DNA of 24,673 nucleotides. It comes from an uncultured Bacteroidales bacterium. Lineage in GTDB: Bacteria > Bacteroidota > Bacteroidia > Bacteroidales > Paludibacteraceae. The stretch covers positions 1 through 24,673 of the forward strand of contig CAKZZM010000174.1 of assembly GCA_937885465.1 (NCBI GenBank), read 5' to 3'. The notes under the pieces are model-generated. The model did no database searches, had not been told where the DNA came from, and saw only the letters and a program-made list of their open reading frames with translations. Below, in pieces: positions 15,680 to 23,093 of the stretch. Each line of letters starts with the position of its first letter. Position 1 is the stretch's first letter. Both the position numbers and the translations under genes were made by a program.

Positions 15680-17082
15680 TAATGCCTTGTTTTAGTTGAC
15701 GATTTAGACCTTTGGTTCTCGCGATCATACCTTTTTGGTTTTCGACTTTCGACTTTTGGCTTTCGGTTTTCGACTTTTGTCTTTTGACTTTCGACTTTTG
15801 TCTTTCGGTTTTCGACTTTCGGTTTTCGTCCTTCGTTCTTCTTGTACCTATGGTGCTTATAGTCGGATTCTTGGCGGTGTTCGCGTTTGCCTTCTGCAAG
15901 GTCTTTTTTGAAATCCTTATGGCCGCCTGCGAATAGTTCGTAGCAATTGAAGTGACATTCTAACTCACCATTAAGTAATGGCAGTCGTTGGGAAGTCTTT
16001 AGACCAATAGATTTGAGTGCATCTTCGTTAGAAGAGATTATCCATGCGACAGCCCCTGCAAATCGCTGTTTCAGTACATCGCCTATTTCCTTATAAAGCA
16101 GGCAGATGTCCTCGTCTTTTTTCAGTCGCTCTCCGTAGGGGGGATTGATTATGACAAAGCGTTTTGTTTCGTTAGCAGCGTTTTTCGTTTTTTGTGAATC
16201 GTCCTTTTTATTGGGTTGCAAATCTTGAATACGACATTGCCTGACGCTTATCTCTTTTTGCAAGCCTGCTGCGCGGACATTTTGCTCTGTAGCGCGGCAG
16301 CAGAAGAAGGCAGCATCAGAACCATAGATATGGTGGTGAAAATCTCGTTCGAAAGAGTCATCGTTATATATTTCGTTGAACAGTTCAGCATCGAAGTCTT
16401 GCCATCTCTCAAAGGCGAACGATTGCCGATAGACTCCGGGGGCTATGCCTTTTGCTATCATGGCTGCTTCAATGAGCAGTGTGCCGCTACCACACATCGG
16501 GTCATATAGGTCACATTGCCCGTCCCATCCTGCCATCAGTAACATGCCGGCTGCTAAAGCTGCGTTGAGCGGGGCGTCGGTCGTTTGTTCGCGCCACCCG
16601 CGTTTATGTAGTGATTCGCCGGACGAGTCTAATGAGATTGTTACTTCTTCGCCTGATATATGCACGTTGATGCGGATGTCCGGATCGGATACTTTGACCG
16701 AAGGGCGTTTGCCTGTCAGTTCGTTGAAGCGGTCAACGATGGCATCTTTTACGCGGTAGGTGACATAGGCAGAGTGGCGAAAGGTATCGGAGTATATCGT
16801 TGCATCAATAGCAAAAGTTTGGTCGTTAGAGATGATATCTTCCCACTTTATTTCCTTTGTTTTCTCGTAAACCGTATCGGCATCGGTGGCAGTAAAATTG
16901 CAGATAGGTTTTAATATCCTCAGCGCGGTACGCAGTTGCATATTAGCGCGATACATCATAGCCTTGTCGCCTTCAAAAGCAACGGCGCGATGTTGCACCT
17001 CAATAGACTGAGCACCGATATCAGTGAGTTCTTTGGCAAGTACTTCTTCTAAGCCTTTCAGCGTTTTTGCAATCAGTAGCAT
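15679..17082 (-). CDS. THUMP-domain class I rRNA methyltransferase (RlmL N-terminal/YpsC type) with heptad tail
   Basis: A 467-residue AdoMet-dependent RNA methyltransferase. Residues 1-155 are a ferredoxin-like plus THUMP RNA-binding region (LIAKTLKGLEEVLAKEL; ISLDSSGESLHKRGWR). The catalytic domain carries DPMCGSGT (194-201, cofactor site) and NPPYGERL (313-320, the N6/N2-guanine-type motif IV). Relatives are YpsC and the N-terminal half of RlmL, which modifies G2445 of 23S rRNA; the exact target here is not shown. Residues about 415-450 are an arginine/lysine-rich tail of seven-residue units (KPKVENR, KTKVESQ, KTKVENR, KPKVESR), encoded by a 7-base tandem repeat. The gene lies five bases after the pseudouridine-synthase gene and overlaps queA. 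Confidence 0.9.
   Translation of the reverse strand: MLLIAKTLKGLEEVLAKELTDIGAQSIEVQHRAVAFEGDKAMMYRANMQLRTALRILKPICNFTATDADTVYEKTKEIKWEDIISNDQTFAIDATIYSDTFRHSAYVTYRVKDAIVDRFNELTGKRPSVKVSDPDIRINVHISGEEVTISLDSSGESLHKRGWREQTTDAPLNAALAAGMLLMAGWDGQCDLYDPMCGSGTLLIEAAMIAKGIAPGVYRQSFAFERWQDFDAELFNEIYNDDSFERDFHHHIYGSDAAFFCCRATEQNVRAAGLQKEISVRQCRIQDLQPNKKDDSQKTKNAANETKRFVIINPPYGERLKKDEDICLLYKEIGDVLKQRFAGAVAWIISSNEDALKSIGLKTSQRLPLLNGELECHFNCYELFAGGHKDFKKDLAEGKREHRQESDYKHHRYKKNEGRKPKVENRKTKVESQKTKVENRKPKVESRKPKRYDRENQRSKSSTKTRH
15734..15838. repeat. Fifteen in-phase heptanucleotides (TTYGRYT) at the 3' end of the methyltransferase gene
   Basis: From 15734 the plus strand divides into 15 consecutive heptamers without a single indel, for example TTCGACT, TTCGGTT, TTTGTCT, TTTGACT. 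Three heptamers make seven codons, so the encoded tail repeats every seven residues. The array gives open reading in other frames too. Confidence 0.93.
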
Positions 17083-17087
17083 AATTA

Positions 17088-17972
17088 TTAGTGGAAGAGA
17101 TTAAGAAATTCGCGGGGAACAGGTGTTTCGAAGTGGACAGTCTGTTCTGTAACAGGGTGAGTAAATTCCAGTATTCTTGCGTGTAAGGCAAGTCGGTCAA
17201 GTGGTGATGCCTTGTCTGAGCCGTATTTATAATCAGATACGATAGGGTGTCCTATGGATGCGGTATGTACGCGTATTTGGTTGGTTCTACCTGTGTCAAG
17301 GTTCAACTCTAACAATGAATATTCTTCGTTGTGCTTGATGACTTTATAGTGTGTTATGGCCTTTTTTCCTCCGTTATCAACCGGTGAAGAATAAACCATT
17401 GTTGTGCGCGGGTCGGTTGTGAGCCACGTGGTTATTGTACCTTCGTTTTTTTCTATTGCGCCTTCCACAACTGCCACATACACTCGCTTGCTGACCAATT
17501 GATGCCACCATTCGCGCATATAGTGTTGCAGATCTTCTGATTTAGCGAACACTAACAAACCGCTTGTCTCACGGTCAAGGCGGTGCACGACAAACACATT
17601 GTTGCGTCTGTCTTCGTGGCGGACATAGTTTTTGAGAATAGAGAGTACCGTGGCTTCTCTGCCGCCCGGATTGGCGGCAACAGTCAGCAGACCTCTATCT
17701 TTATTGACAACGATAAGGTGATCATCCTCATATATTATTTTCAGTTTTGGATGTACGAGAGCGTTATTACCTTTCCCTTGTTGAACAGACAGCTTGTCGC
17801 CTGCTTTAACGGGGTAATCGGCGCGAGTCTGAACAACTCCGTTCACCTGTACCACACGGCGGGCAAGCAGGTGCTTGATACTCGTCATCGTCATTCCGCC
17901 GAGGTGGAAAAGCAGTGCTTCCCCGAGGTTGCTGTCTTGTCGGACAACGATATTTGTAGGTTGTTTACGCAT
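17088..17972 (-). CDS. RluA/RluD-family pseudouridine synthase
   Basis: Converts specific uridines in rRNA or tRNA to pseudouridine. An N-terminal S4-like RNA-binding region (residues about 15-65, MTSIKHLLARRVVQVNG) is followed by the catalytic domain, with VVHRLDRETSGLLVFAKS (128-145) carrying the catalytic aspartate D133. ALHARILEFTHP near 270 is the typical C-terminal motif. S4 plus this arrangement is closest to the RluD class, but the target bases cannot be assigned. It is the first gene of the rluA-family, methyltransferase, queA run. Its upstream region is taken up by a 7/8-base word array and no consensus promoter was found. Confidence 0.92.
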   Translation of the reverse strand: MRKQPTNIVVRQDSNLGEALLFHLGGMTMTSIKHLLARRVVQVNGVVQTRADYPVKAGDKLSVQQGKGNNALVHPKLKIIYEDDHLIVVNKDRGLLTVAANPGGREATVLSILKNYVRHEDRRNNVFVVHRLDRETSGLLVFAKSEDLQHYMREWWHQLVSKRVYVAVVEGAIEKNEGTITTWLTTDPRTTMVYSSPVDNGGKKAITHYKVIKHNEEYSLLELNLDTGRTNQIRVHTASIGHPIVSDYKYGSDKASPLDRLALHARILEFTHPVTEQTVHFETPVPREFLNLFH

Positions 17973-17985
17973 ATTATTTCTTTGT

Positions 17986-18057
17986 TACTTAGTACTTCGT
18001 TACTTGGTACTTCGTCACTTGTTACGTTGTTACTTTGTCACTTGTTACTTGGCTCTT
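17986..18057. repeat. Ten-unit 7/8-base word array (GTTACTT words) upstream of the pseudouridine synthase
   Basis: TACTT-like words start at 17986, 17993, 18001, 18008, 18016, 18023, 18031, 18039, 18046 and 18053, spaced 7 or 8 bases. It lies between 13 bases before the start codon and the ribosomal-operon terminator. Confidence 0.8.
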
Positions 18058-18097
18058 TGGTCAGGCTTCCGATTGCTCGCGAACTTTAATAATTCAT

Positions 18098-18126
18098 AAA
18101 AAGCCCCGACTATATCAGGGCTTTTT
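18098..18126 (-). terminator. Terminator of the rpsF-rpsR-rplI-rpmE2 operon
   Basis: Arms 18098-18109 and 18115-18126 pair over twelve positions with one mismatch around a five-base loop (CTATA), giving AAAAAGCCC...GGGCTTTTT. The run of T on either strand makes it a rho-independent terminator. It lies about 80 bases past the rpmE2 stop. Confidence 0.85.
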
Positions 18127-18219
18127 ACATCGTACTGTTTCGTACTTGGTACATCGTACATTGTATTTCTTTTTACTTCGTACTTAGTACATCGTACTTC
18201 TTTTTACTTCTTTTTACTT
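18126..18219. repeat. 7/10-base word array (GTACATC/GTACTTC words) over the rpmE2 stop
   Basis: TACTT/TACAT words start at 18126, 18133, 18143, 18150, 18157, 18164, 18174, 18181, 18188, 18195, 18205 and 18215, with spacings of 7 or 10 only. The array covers the rpmE2 stop codon and its last few codons. Confidence 0.85.
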
Positions 18220-18461
18220 CGGTTGCCGTAGCGTGACATAAATTTATCGACACGACCGGCGGTATCAACCAACTTAGACTTACCGGTATAGAACGGGTGA
18301 GAAGTGTTGGAGATTTCGAGTTTGAAGAGCGGATAAGTAACGCCGTCAATTTCGATAGTGTCCTTTGTGGCAGCGGTAGAGCGGCTAAAGAACTGATCTC
18401 CGTTTGACATATCTTTGAAAACTACAACGCGGTAGTTATCAGGATGAATTCCGTTTTTCAT
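18204..18461 (-). CDS. rpmE2: Ribosomal protein bL31, type B
   Basis: An 85-residue large-subunit protein. MKNGIHPDNYRVVVFKDMSNGDQF and SHPFYTGKSKLVDTAGRVDKF are typical of the type B paralogue, which lacks the zinc-binding cysteines of type A. The lysine-rich end (NRSKKK) is encoded by the edge of the word array. It is the last gene of the ribosomal operon, 70 bases after rplI. Confidence 0.96.
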   Translation of the reverse strand: MKNGIHPDNYRVVVFKDMSNGDQFFSRSTAATKDTIEIDGVTYPLFKLEISNTSHPFYTGKSKLVDTAGRVDKFMSRYGNRSKKK

Positions 18462-18501
18462 TGTTCTTGTAATTTTTGTTTCTTGTAATTAGCGTAAGCT
18501 G

Positions 18502-18537
18502 TACATCGTACATTGTACTTCGTACTTCTTTTTACTC
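18502..18537. repeat. 7/10-base word array over the rplI stop
   Basis: TACAT, TACAT, TACTT, TACTT and TACTC begin at 18502, 18509, 18516, 18523 and 18533. The last word overlaps the rplI stop codon (18532-18534). The words are the same as at 18126-18219. Confidence 0.82.
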
Positions 18538-18978
18538 TGCTGCTACGACTTCGAAGTTGATAACTGCTTTTACATCGCGGTGCAGGCGAGCCTCAGCGGT
18601 GAACGCACCGAGTTGTTTCGGAGCCTCAGCGATTGTGATTACTTTGCGGTCAACAGCAAGACCTGCTTTTTCTAAAGCCTCGGCAAGTTGAGCGGTGGTA
18701 ACGGAACCGAATATAGCACCATTCTCGTTTGCCTTTGCTTCAACTTTAACTGTAGTAGCTTCTAATTTAGCAGCCAATGCTTGAGCATCAGCGAGCATCT
18801 TAGCGAGTTTGTGAGCGCGTTGTTTGAGGTCTTCTGCAAGTTGTTTCTTCGCAGACTCGTTAGCGATAACTGCTAATTTGTTAGGTATAAGATAATTGCG
18901 GCCATAGCCGTCGCGTACTTTTACGATATCGTCTTTAAAGCCAAGATTCTTGACGTCTTGTTTGAGGATTACTTCCAT
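18532..18978 (-). CDS. rplI: Ribosomal protein bL9
   Basis: A 148-residue protein that binds 23S rRNA domain V and projects from the large subunit. The N-terminal domain MEVILKQDVKNLGFKDDIVKVRDGYGRNYLIP carries the conserved loop GYGRNYLIP. A long connecting helix (about 41-75) and the C-terminal domain with FGSVT follow. It sits 35 bases after rpsR in the usual S6-S18-L9 order. Confidence 0.97.
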   Translation of the reverse strand: MEVILKQDVKNLGFKDDIVKVRDGYGRNYLIPNKLAVIANESAKKQLAEDLKQRAHKLAKMLADAQALAAKLEATTVKVEAKANENGAIFGSVTTAQLAEALEKAGLAVDRKVITIAEAPKQLGAFTAEARLHRDVKAVINFEVVAAE

Positions 18979-19013
18979 AACTTCAATTCGTTTTAAAAGG
19001 TGAAACTTGGTTA

Positions 19014-19286
19014 TTATTTCATACCGTCGGTAACATAGGGCAGCAGAGCAAGATGCCTTGCACGCTTAACTGCTTGAGCCACTTTGCGTTGGAACTTGAG
19101 CGATGTACCGGTAATACGACGAGGCAAAATCTTACCTTGTTCGTTTAAGAATTTCTTCAAGAACTCAGGGTCCTTGTAATCAATGTAACGGATGCCGGCT
19201 TTTTTGAAACGGCAATACTTCTTTTTCTTCGTATCTTGCGTCTGTGGTGTAAGATAACGGAACTCTTGTTGTTGTTCTGCTGCCAT
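19014..19286 (-). CDS. rpsR: Ribosomal protein bS18
   Basis: A 90-residue small-subunit protein that pairs with bS6 on the platform. KKKKYCRFKKAGIRYIDYKDPEFLKKFL and GKILPRRITGTSLKFQRKVAQAVKRARHLALLPY are characteristic. It starts two bases after the rpsF stop. The N-terminal 15 residues (Q/E-rich) are variable in the phylum. Confidence 0.97.
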   Translation of the reverse strand: MAAEQQQEFRYLTPQTQDTKKKKYCRFKKAGIRYIDYKDPEFLKKFLNEQGKILPRRITGTSLKFQRKVAQAVKRARHLALLPYVTDGMK

Positions 19287-19288
19287 GA

Positions 19289-19639
19289 TTAAGCCTCCTC
19301 TTGTTTTTTAAGTTTAACATTCAAACGCTTCTGCGAATACTCGAAGGCATACTTATCAAGGCGGAAAGTGAGGAAGCGCACAACGCGCTCATCACGCCTA
19401 TAGGCAGTCTCGAGAGTGGCTACTACTGTGGGCTCTGCGTCAAACTGAAGTAAGGCATAGAATCCCGTAGTCTTGCCTTGGATGGGGTAAGCCAATTTCT
19501 TGAGTCCCCACTCCTCACGATTCAAAATGGTAGAACCATTGTCGGTGAGAAGTTTCTCGAATTTGTCAACCGCTTCCTTCATCTGTACATCAGACAAAAC
19601 GGGAGTTAAGATGAAAGCGGTTTCGTAATGATTTAACAT
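19289..19639 (-). CDS. rpsF: Ribosomal protein bS6
   Basis: A small-subunit platform protein, bound to bS18. The start is the ATG at 19639, giving MLNHYETAFILTPVLSD, the standard N-terminus (116 residues); the frame continues upstream to a TTG at 19678 but that stretch is the leader. WGLKKLAYPIQGKTTGFYALLQFDA and DERVVRFLTFRLDKYAFEY are family motifs. It is the first gene of the operon and is preceded by a hairpin-forming leader that could bind the bS6-bS18 pair. Confidence 0.96.
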   Translation of the reverse strand: MLNHYETAFILTPVLSDVQMKEAVDKFEKLLTDNGSTILNREEWGLKKLAYPIQGKTTGFYALLQFDAEPTVVATLETAYRRDERVVRFLTFRLDKYAFEYSQKRLNVKLKKQEEA

Positions 19640-19675
19640 AGAAACTGTTTTATTGGTTATTAATTGTTTTCCGCT

Positions 19676-19702
19676 CAACCTCTCCGAGGTCGCAGTCGGA
19701 CT
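19676..19702 (-). promoter_or_regulatory. rpsF leader hairpin, candidate bS6-bS18 autoregulatory site
   Basis: The RNA reads UCCGACUGCGACCUCGGA and then GAGGUU. It can form UCCGA/UCGGA around an eight-base loop, or the alternative ACCUC-GGA-GAGGU. Autoregulation of rpsF by a bS6:bS18-binding leader motif is known in several phyla; position and structure fit, but I could not match the motif base by base. Confidence 0.45.
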
Positions 19703-19703
19703 A

Positions 19704-19734
19704 CAAAGTTACTGCTTTTTTCTGATACGCCAAA
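19704..19734 (-). promoter_or_regulatory. Promoter of the rpsF operon
   Basis: On the minus strand TTTG-N19-TAACTTTG, a perfect Bacteroidota consensus. The -7 element is 19704-19711 and the -33 element 19731-19734. The start of transcription near 19700 places the leader hairpin at the very 5' end of the mRNA. Confidence 0.82.
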
Positions 19735-19813
19735 ATTTTACCCTATTTTTTTTGATTTTCTTGTTTTTTTCTTTAGAATTTTGTTCTTTGCCCTGTCTTT
19801 TTTCCATAAAAAA

Positions 19814-19839
19814 GAAGCATCTTCCGAAGAAGATGCTTC
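19814..19839 (-). terminator. Terminator of the tRNA cluster
   Basis: A perfect 11-base-pair stem (arms 19814-19824 and 19829-19839, GAAGCATCTTC) with a four-base loop, followed on the minus strand by TTTTTT. It lies just past the last tRNA-Leu. Confidence 0.92.
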
Positions 19840-19843
19840 ATTG

Positions 19844-19927
19844 TGCGCAGGATGAGACTCGAACTCACACGGCCTTGCGACCACTACCCCCTCAAAGTAG
19901 CGTGTATACCAATTTCACCACCTGCGC
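19844..19927 (-). tRNA. tRNA-Leu (anticodon GAG)
   Basis: 84 bases with a seven-pair acceptor stem (GCGCAGG/CCTGCGC), a D-loop with AAATTGGTATAC, and an anticodon stem CTACT/GGTAG closing the loop TTGAGGG (anticodon GAG). A long variable arm (GGTCGCAAGGCC) marks it as class II, and GTTCGAGTC is the T-loop. The discriminator is A. CCA is not encoded. Confidence 0.94.
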
Positions 19928-19938
19928 CTACCATTTCG

Positions 19939-19988
19939 TACATTGCATATTGAACTTCTTTTCGGTTCGCACCTTGCACCTTGTACTT
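19939..19988. repeat. 7-base-period word array between two tRNA-Leu genes
   Basis: Words TACAT, CATAT, AACTT, CACCT, CACCT and TACTT start at 19939, 19946, 19953, 19970, 19977 and 19984, spaced 7, 7, 17, 7 and 7. It fills the 75-base gap between the two tRNAs. Confidence 0.75.
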
Positions 19989-20002
19989 CTTTTTGGCTTT
20001 TG

Positions 20003-20084
20003 TGCCCGAAACAGGACTCGAACCTGCACGTGGTTAAACACTCGCACCTGAAACGAGCGCGTCTACCAATTCCGCCATTCGGGC
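20003..20084 (-). tRNA. tRNA-Leu (anticodon CAG)
   Basis: 82 bases, class II. Acceptor stem GCCCGAA/TTCGGGC, anticodon stem CTCGT/GCGAG around TTCAGGT (anticodon CAG), a long variable arm, T-arm AGGTTCGAGTCCT, discriminator A. CCA is not encoded. Confidence 0.94.
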
Positions 20085-20165
20085 TAATCCTGATAACAGG
20101 TCTTCAATAAGTTTTCGAAAAATAATGCAGAACCACCGTTCTGCATAGTTGGTATTCTTCGTTTG

Positions 20166-20238
<73 letters not shown>

Positions 20239-20303
20239 AATATGTATAAGTGCCCGAGCTTTGCGTTGCCCTTTTTGAGCACTCGTTTCTGAACAAGCGG
20301 TTG

Positions 20304-20334
20304 CAAAGGTAATACTTTTTTTTGAACCAACAAA
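20304..20334 (-). promoter_or_regulatory. Promoter of the tRNA-Gly/Leu/Leu cluster
   Basis: On the minus strand TTTG-N19-TACCTTTG, with the -7 element at 20304-20311 and the -33 element at 20331-20334. It is about 65 bases upstream of tRNA-Gly in an otherwise A/T-rich gap. Confidence 0.8.
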
Positions 20335-20422
20335 ATTTTTTTGAAAAAAAATTAAAAAAAATGTTTTTTGTTTATAAAAAAGGGGATTAAGGTGTTTTAT
20401 CGTACATTGTGTTTGGTCTTTT

Positions 20423-21571
20423 TTAGTTCGCTTCGTCGGGGAAGAGGACAAAAAGCAGTTCGGTGAGGTATATTCGCCACTGCTGCCAAGTGTGTCCGCC
20501 GCTTGTTTCGTATAGGTGGTTTGGAATGCCGAGAGAATCTAATTCTTGACAAAAATGTTTGCCGTTATTGTAGAACAGGTCGTTTTTGCCTACATAGATG
20601 TGATAGTACGATGGATGTCGATTGTCGTAATTCGGCAGCTGCTTCTTTTTTACCACGGGTGAGAATAGCCCGATAGTGGCAAATATTTCGGGGTTGTCTC
20701 TTACGATATTGGCCGCTTGTTTAGAACCTGACGAGAGTCCTGCGATGGCGTGCTTGAGGCGGCTGTCGGAAATATTATATTTTTTTGAAATAAAATTATG
20801 AAGATCCGGGAAAGCCTTCTCGAAATCACATTTTTGCAGGGCAGGGTAGTTAAATATATTTCTAAACATATTGGTGCGGTGTTTCGGGTCAATCTTGCTT
20901 GGTACGTTGCAGTCGGGCATCACCACTAACATGGGTCTGATAGAGCCTTCTGCAAGCATATTGTCAAGAATATGCGATACCCTGCCACATTCAAACCAAG
21001 ATGTTTCATCTCCGGAAATGCCGTGCAACAAATAGAGAACGGGGAGCGGTTCATTCTCTCGGGTGGGCGGGACATAGACAAGTACTTTCCTGGTCTTTTG
21101 TTGCTCTTCGTTGAAATAATCAAGAGTATCAATTCGTCCGTGAGGTATGTCTTTTCTCTCTACATAGAGATCTGCTTGCTTATTGCCGCCTACTGCCACT
21201 ACGCTCTCTTTGTGCAGAAGAATCCAGATAGAATCTTTATTAAGAGGGTCCTCTTTTTTATTACCATCTTCCTCTATCCTATAATTATATACCTCAGGTG
21301 TTAGCGGGGAGGTAGTAAGTGTCCAAACGCCGGAATCGTCTTTGGTCATCTTTTTCTTTCTCATCTTTCCGCCGAACCAGCTATTATCTTCATGTTTGAG
21401 GAGACAATCGCTCTCTATGAAAACGCGCTGGGCAGAAGGACTGAAGTATCTAAAAGTTACTGAACTATCGTTATTTACTTGTGGAGAAATAATATTCCGA
21501 CTAACCACGCTCATTGGCAACAAAAGTAATAATATTAGCAAATGTATGTTACGCACGATGTGTTTGCTCAT
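20423..21571 (-). CDS. Secreted esterase with N-terminal CBM48/E-set-like domain
   Basis: A 382-residue alpha/beta hydrolase of the enterochelin/feruloyl-esterase (Esterase D) family. Residues 1-25 are a signal peptide. About 30-135 form an Ig-like early-set domain (VTFRYFSPSAQRVFIESD ... GVWTLTTSPLTPEVYNYRIE), and 145-380 the hydrolase (VLVYVPPTRENEPLPVLYLLHGISGDETSWF). The nucleophile is the central serine of GLSSGS. YVGKNDLFYNNG should carry the acid and SGGHTWQQWR the histidine. In gut Bacteroidota such enzymes remove feruloyl or acetyl groups from plant xylan, but no xylan genes are present here, so the substrate is open. The ATG overlaps the glycosyltransferase stop (ATGA). Confidence 0.86.
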   Translation of the reverse strand: MSKHIVRNIHLLILLLLLPMSVVSRNIISPQVNNDSSVTFRYFSPSAQRVFIESDCLLKHEDNSWFGGKMRKKKMTKDDSGVWTLTTSPLTPEVYNYRIEEDGNKKEDPLNKDSIWILLHKESVVAVGGNKQADLYVERKDIPHGRIDTLDYFNEEQQKTRKVLVYVPPTRENEPLPVLYLLHGISGDETSWFECGRVSHILDNMLAEGSIRPMLVVMPDCNVPSKIDPKHRTNMFRNIFNYPALQKCDFEKAFPDLHNFISKKYNISDSRLKHAIAGLSSGSKQAANIVRDNPEIFATIGLFSPVVKKKQLPNYDNRHPSYYHIYVGKNDLFYNNGKHFCQELDSLGIPNHLYETSGGHTWQQWRIYLTELLFVLFPDEAN

Positions 21572-22746
21572 TGATTATTTTTTAAGTGTTCGCAATCTTT
21601 GATTTCTTCCAATAGCATCTCTTCAAATTGTCGAATGGAGTTCGCGAGGCTGTATCGTTTTGCCGATTTAGCGTATATCTTCTCCATGAATTTCTTTTCC
21701 TTAGGGAAGTCGAGCCAATAGTCGATTGCTCTTGCAAGGTCTTTCGAGTTACCGGGCAGGAATAGGCTGCGACCATCGAGAGCAAACTGCGGCGTTGCGC
21801 TAACCGCAGAGTTGGCAATAACAGGAACCAACCCCGTTGCAAATGCCTCAATGCATGATATGGCTTCGCTTTCCATATCGGAGGCATGCACATAAAGGTC
21901 TGTTTGAGAAAGAAGTTCAATAAGGTCTTCGCGATTGAGGTAAAGGAATTGCGGCTTATTTTTGAGAGACTGACCTAACTCTTCGTATTTATTAAGAAGT
22001 GGGCCCTTACCTGCGAAGATGAGTTGAATCTTATCGGCATATTTGCTGTACGGTACAGCGTTGATAAGTACATCCTGGCGCTTCTCTCCTGCTAATCTGC
22101 CGACCATCATAATGATAATCTTCCCCTCATATTCAGGCTTTTTGGGCAGTTTACCGTTCTCTATATTGCGGTGTCCGGCTGCAAGGAATTCATCTTGTAT
22201 GCCATTTGAGATGATATGCATTTTGGCTGTGTAGCCGCGCTCTAAAATGGTGTTAGCCATAAACTGCGATGGGCAGTGGATATGGCGAAAGGCTTTGTAA
22301 AAACTGCTTTTGAACTCTTTATAAAATAAATCATTAACCCAACCAACAGTACCCATGCCTATTGATGAAGTCATATTTTCCGGCTGCATGTGGAAGGCAC
22401 CGGTGCAAGGCTTGCCGATGCGCATTGCATATCTCTGTGCAGTTATCTCTATAGGGAAAGGAAGAAAACAATGTACCACATCAGCCCAATCGACGGCCTT
22501 GCGAATTACTGCTGTTGTCTCATCACCCCAAAATTTAGCAAAGTCAAAATTGTGCTTATCCATAAGTGGCTGAAATATGGGCATTTTGAACTTTGAAACA
22601 TTAAAGCGATGCTCGCCGGGTTCGCCGGAAGTGAGAGTCATAACCTCGTGCCCGCGTTTGCGAAGTTCTGCTGCATAGCGTTGCGCAGAGATACTGGTAC
22701 CGTTATTAGATGTGTCGTAGGTGTCTATTACGAAAAGAATTTTCAT
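21568..22746 (-). CDS. Family 4-type glycosyltransferase
   Basis: A 392-residue retaining glycosyltransferase with the GT-B fold, cytoplasmic. The acceptor half opens MKILFVIDTYDTSNNGTSISAQRYAAELRKRGHEV, with the usual loop for binding. The donor half has MVGRLAGEKRQDVLI near 216-230 and the E-x7-E motif in ESEAISCIEAFATGLVPVIA, characteristic of GT4 enzymes. The lipid or polysaccharide acceptor is not evident; the family includes diacylglycerol glucosyltransferases and surface-glycan enzymes. It has its own promoter at 22810-22841 and overlaps the esterase gene downstream by four bases. Confidence 0.9.
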   Translation of the reverse strand: MKILFVIDTYDTSNNGTSISAQRYAAELRKRGHEVMTLTSGEPGEHRFNVSKFKMPIFQPLMDKHNFDFAKFWGDETTAVIRKAVDWADVVHCFLPFPIEITAQRYAMRIGKPCTGAFHMQPENMTSSIGMGTVGWVNDLFYKEFKSSFYKAFRHIHCPSQFMANTILERGYTAKMHIISNGIQDEFLAAGHRNIENGKLPKKPEYEGKIIIMMVGRLAGEKRQDVLINAVPYSKYADKIQLIFAGKGPLLNKYEELGQSLKNKPQFLYLNREDLIELLSQTDLYVHASDMESEAISCIEAFATGLVPVIANSAVSATPQFALDGRSLFLPGNSKDLARAIDYWLDFPKEKKFMEKIYAKSAKRYSLANSIRQFEEMLLEEIKDCEHLKNNQ

Positions 22747-22809
22747 AGGTATGATTTTTTATTTCGTGCATGACGTAAGCGGTACTTCCGTATGCCATGC
22801 ATAACTATG

Positions 22810-22841
22810 CAAAGTTACAAAAATATATTTACATGGGCAAA
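22810..22841 (-). promoter_or_regulatory. Promoter of the glycosyltransferase-esterase pair
   Basis: On the minus strand TTTG-N20-TAACTTTG; -7 element 22810-22817, -33 element 22838-22841. It faces away from the promoter at 22917-22948. Confidence 0.78.
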
Positions 22842-22874
22842 TTTGCTAAAAAATAAGAAATAATATCCCAAATA

Positions 22875-22910
22875 AGGGTAAAGATAACGCGGAAAATTTT
22901 ATATTACCCT
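22875..22910. promoter_or_regulatory. Inverted repeat between two divergent promoters, possible operator
   Basis: AGGGTAA (22875-22881) and TTACCCT (22904-22910) are perfect inverted halves with 22 bases between them, between the divergent promoters at 22810-22841 and 22917-22948. Binding by a regulator is inference only. Confidence 0.4.
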
Positions 22911-22916
22911 AAAAAA

Positions 22917-22948
22917 ATTGCGCGATATTCTTTGAGGAAGTAATTTTG
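22917..22948 (+). promoter_or_regulatory. Promoter of the 23094-23437 gene pair
   Basis: ATTG-N20-TAATTTTG on the plus strand; -33 TTG at 22918-22920, -7 element 22941-22948. It fits the Bacteroidota consensus and leaves a leader of about 140 bases. Confidence 0.68.
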
Positions 22949-23057
22949 CATCGGTTTCGGGAACGCAATGACAAAAAGCATGAAGCCTGATTGCTAAAGT
23001 CAAATCCTTTCCCAAGCCGATGCTGCAGCAAAACAAAGGGGTATATAGAGATACCTC
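22948..23057 (+). ncRNA. Structured 5' leader with two helices
   Basis: GCATCGGTTTCGGG (22948-22961) pairs with CCCAAGCCGATGC (23011-23023), 13 pairs with one bulged base, enclosing about 50 bases. If transcription starts near 22952, at least CGGTTT(C)GGG/CCCAAGCCG remains in the RNA. A second hairpin pairs GGGGTAT (23038-23044) with ATACCTC (23051-23057) around ATAGAG, ending 36 bases before the start codon. I recognise no riboswitch family. Confidence 0.45.
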
Positions 23058-23093
23058 CAAACAACAATTTTTCATCTTAATTTTTTTTGCATC

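Noticed and set aside
15660..15899. A separate lysine-rich protein (KSKVENQ-like) on the minus strand
   Set aside because: It is another frame of the heptanucleotide array within the methyltransferase gene; any frame of such an array stays open.
19640..19678. An extended bS6 start at the TTG at 19678
   Set aside because: The extra 13 residues come from the leader; the standard N-terminus MLNHYETAF begins at the ATG at 19639.
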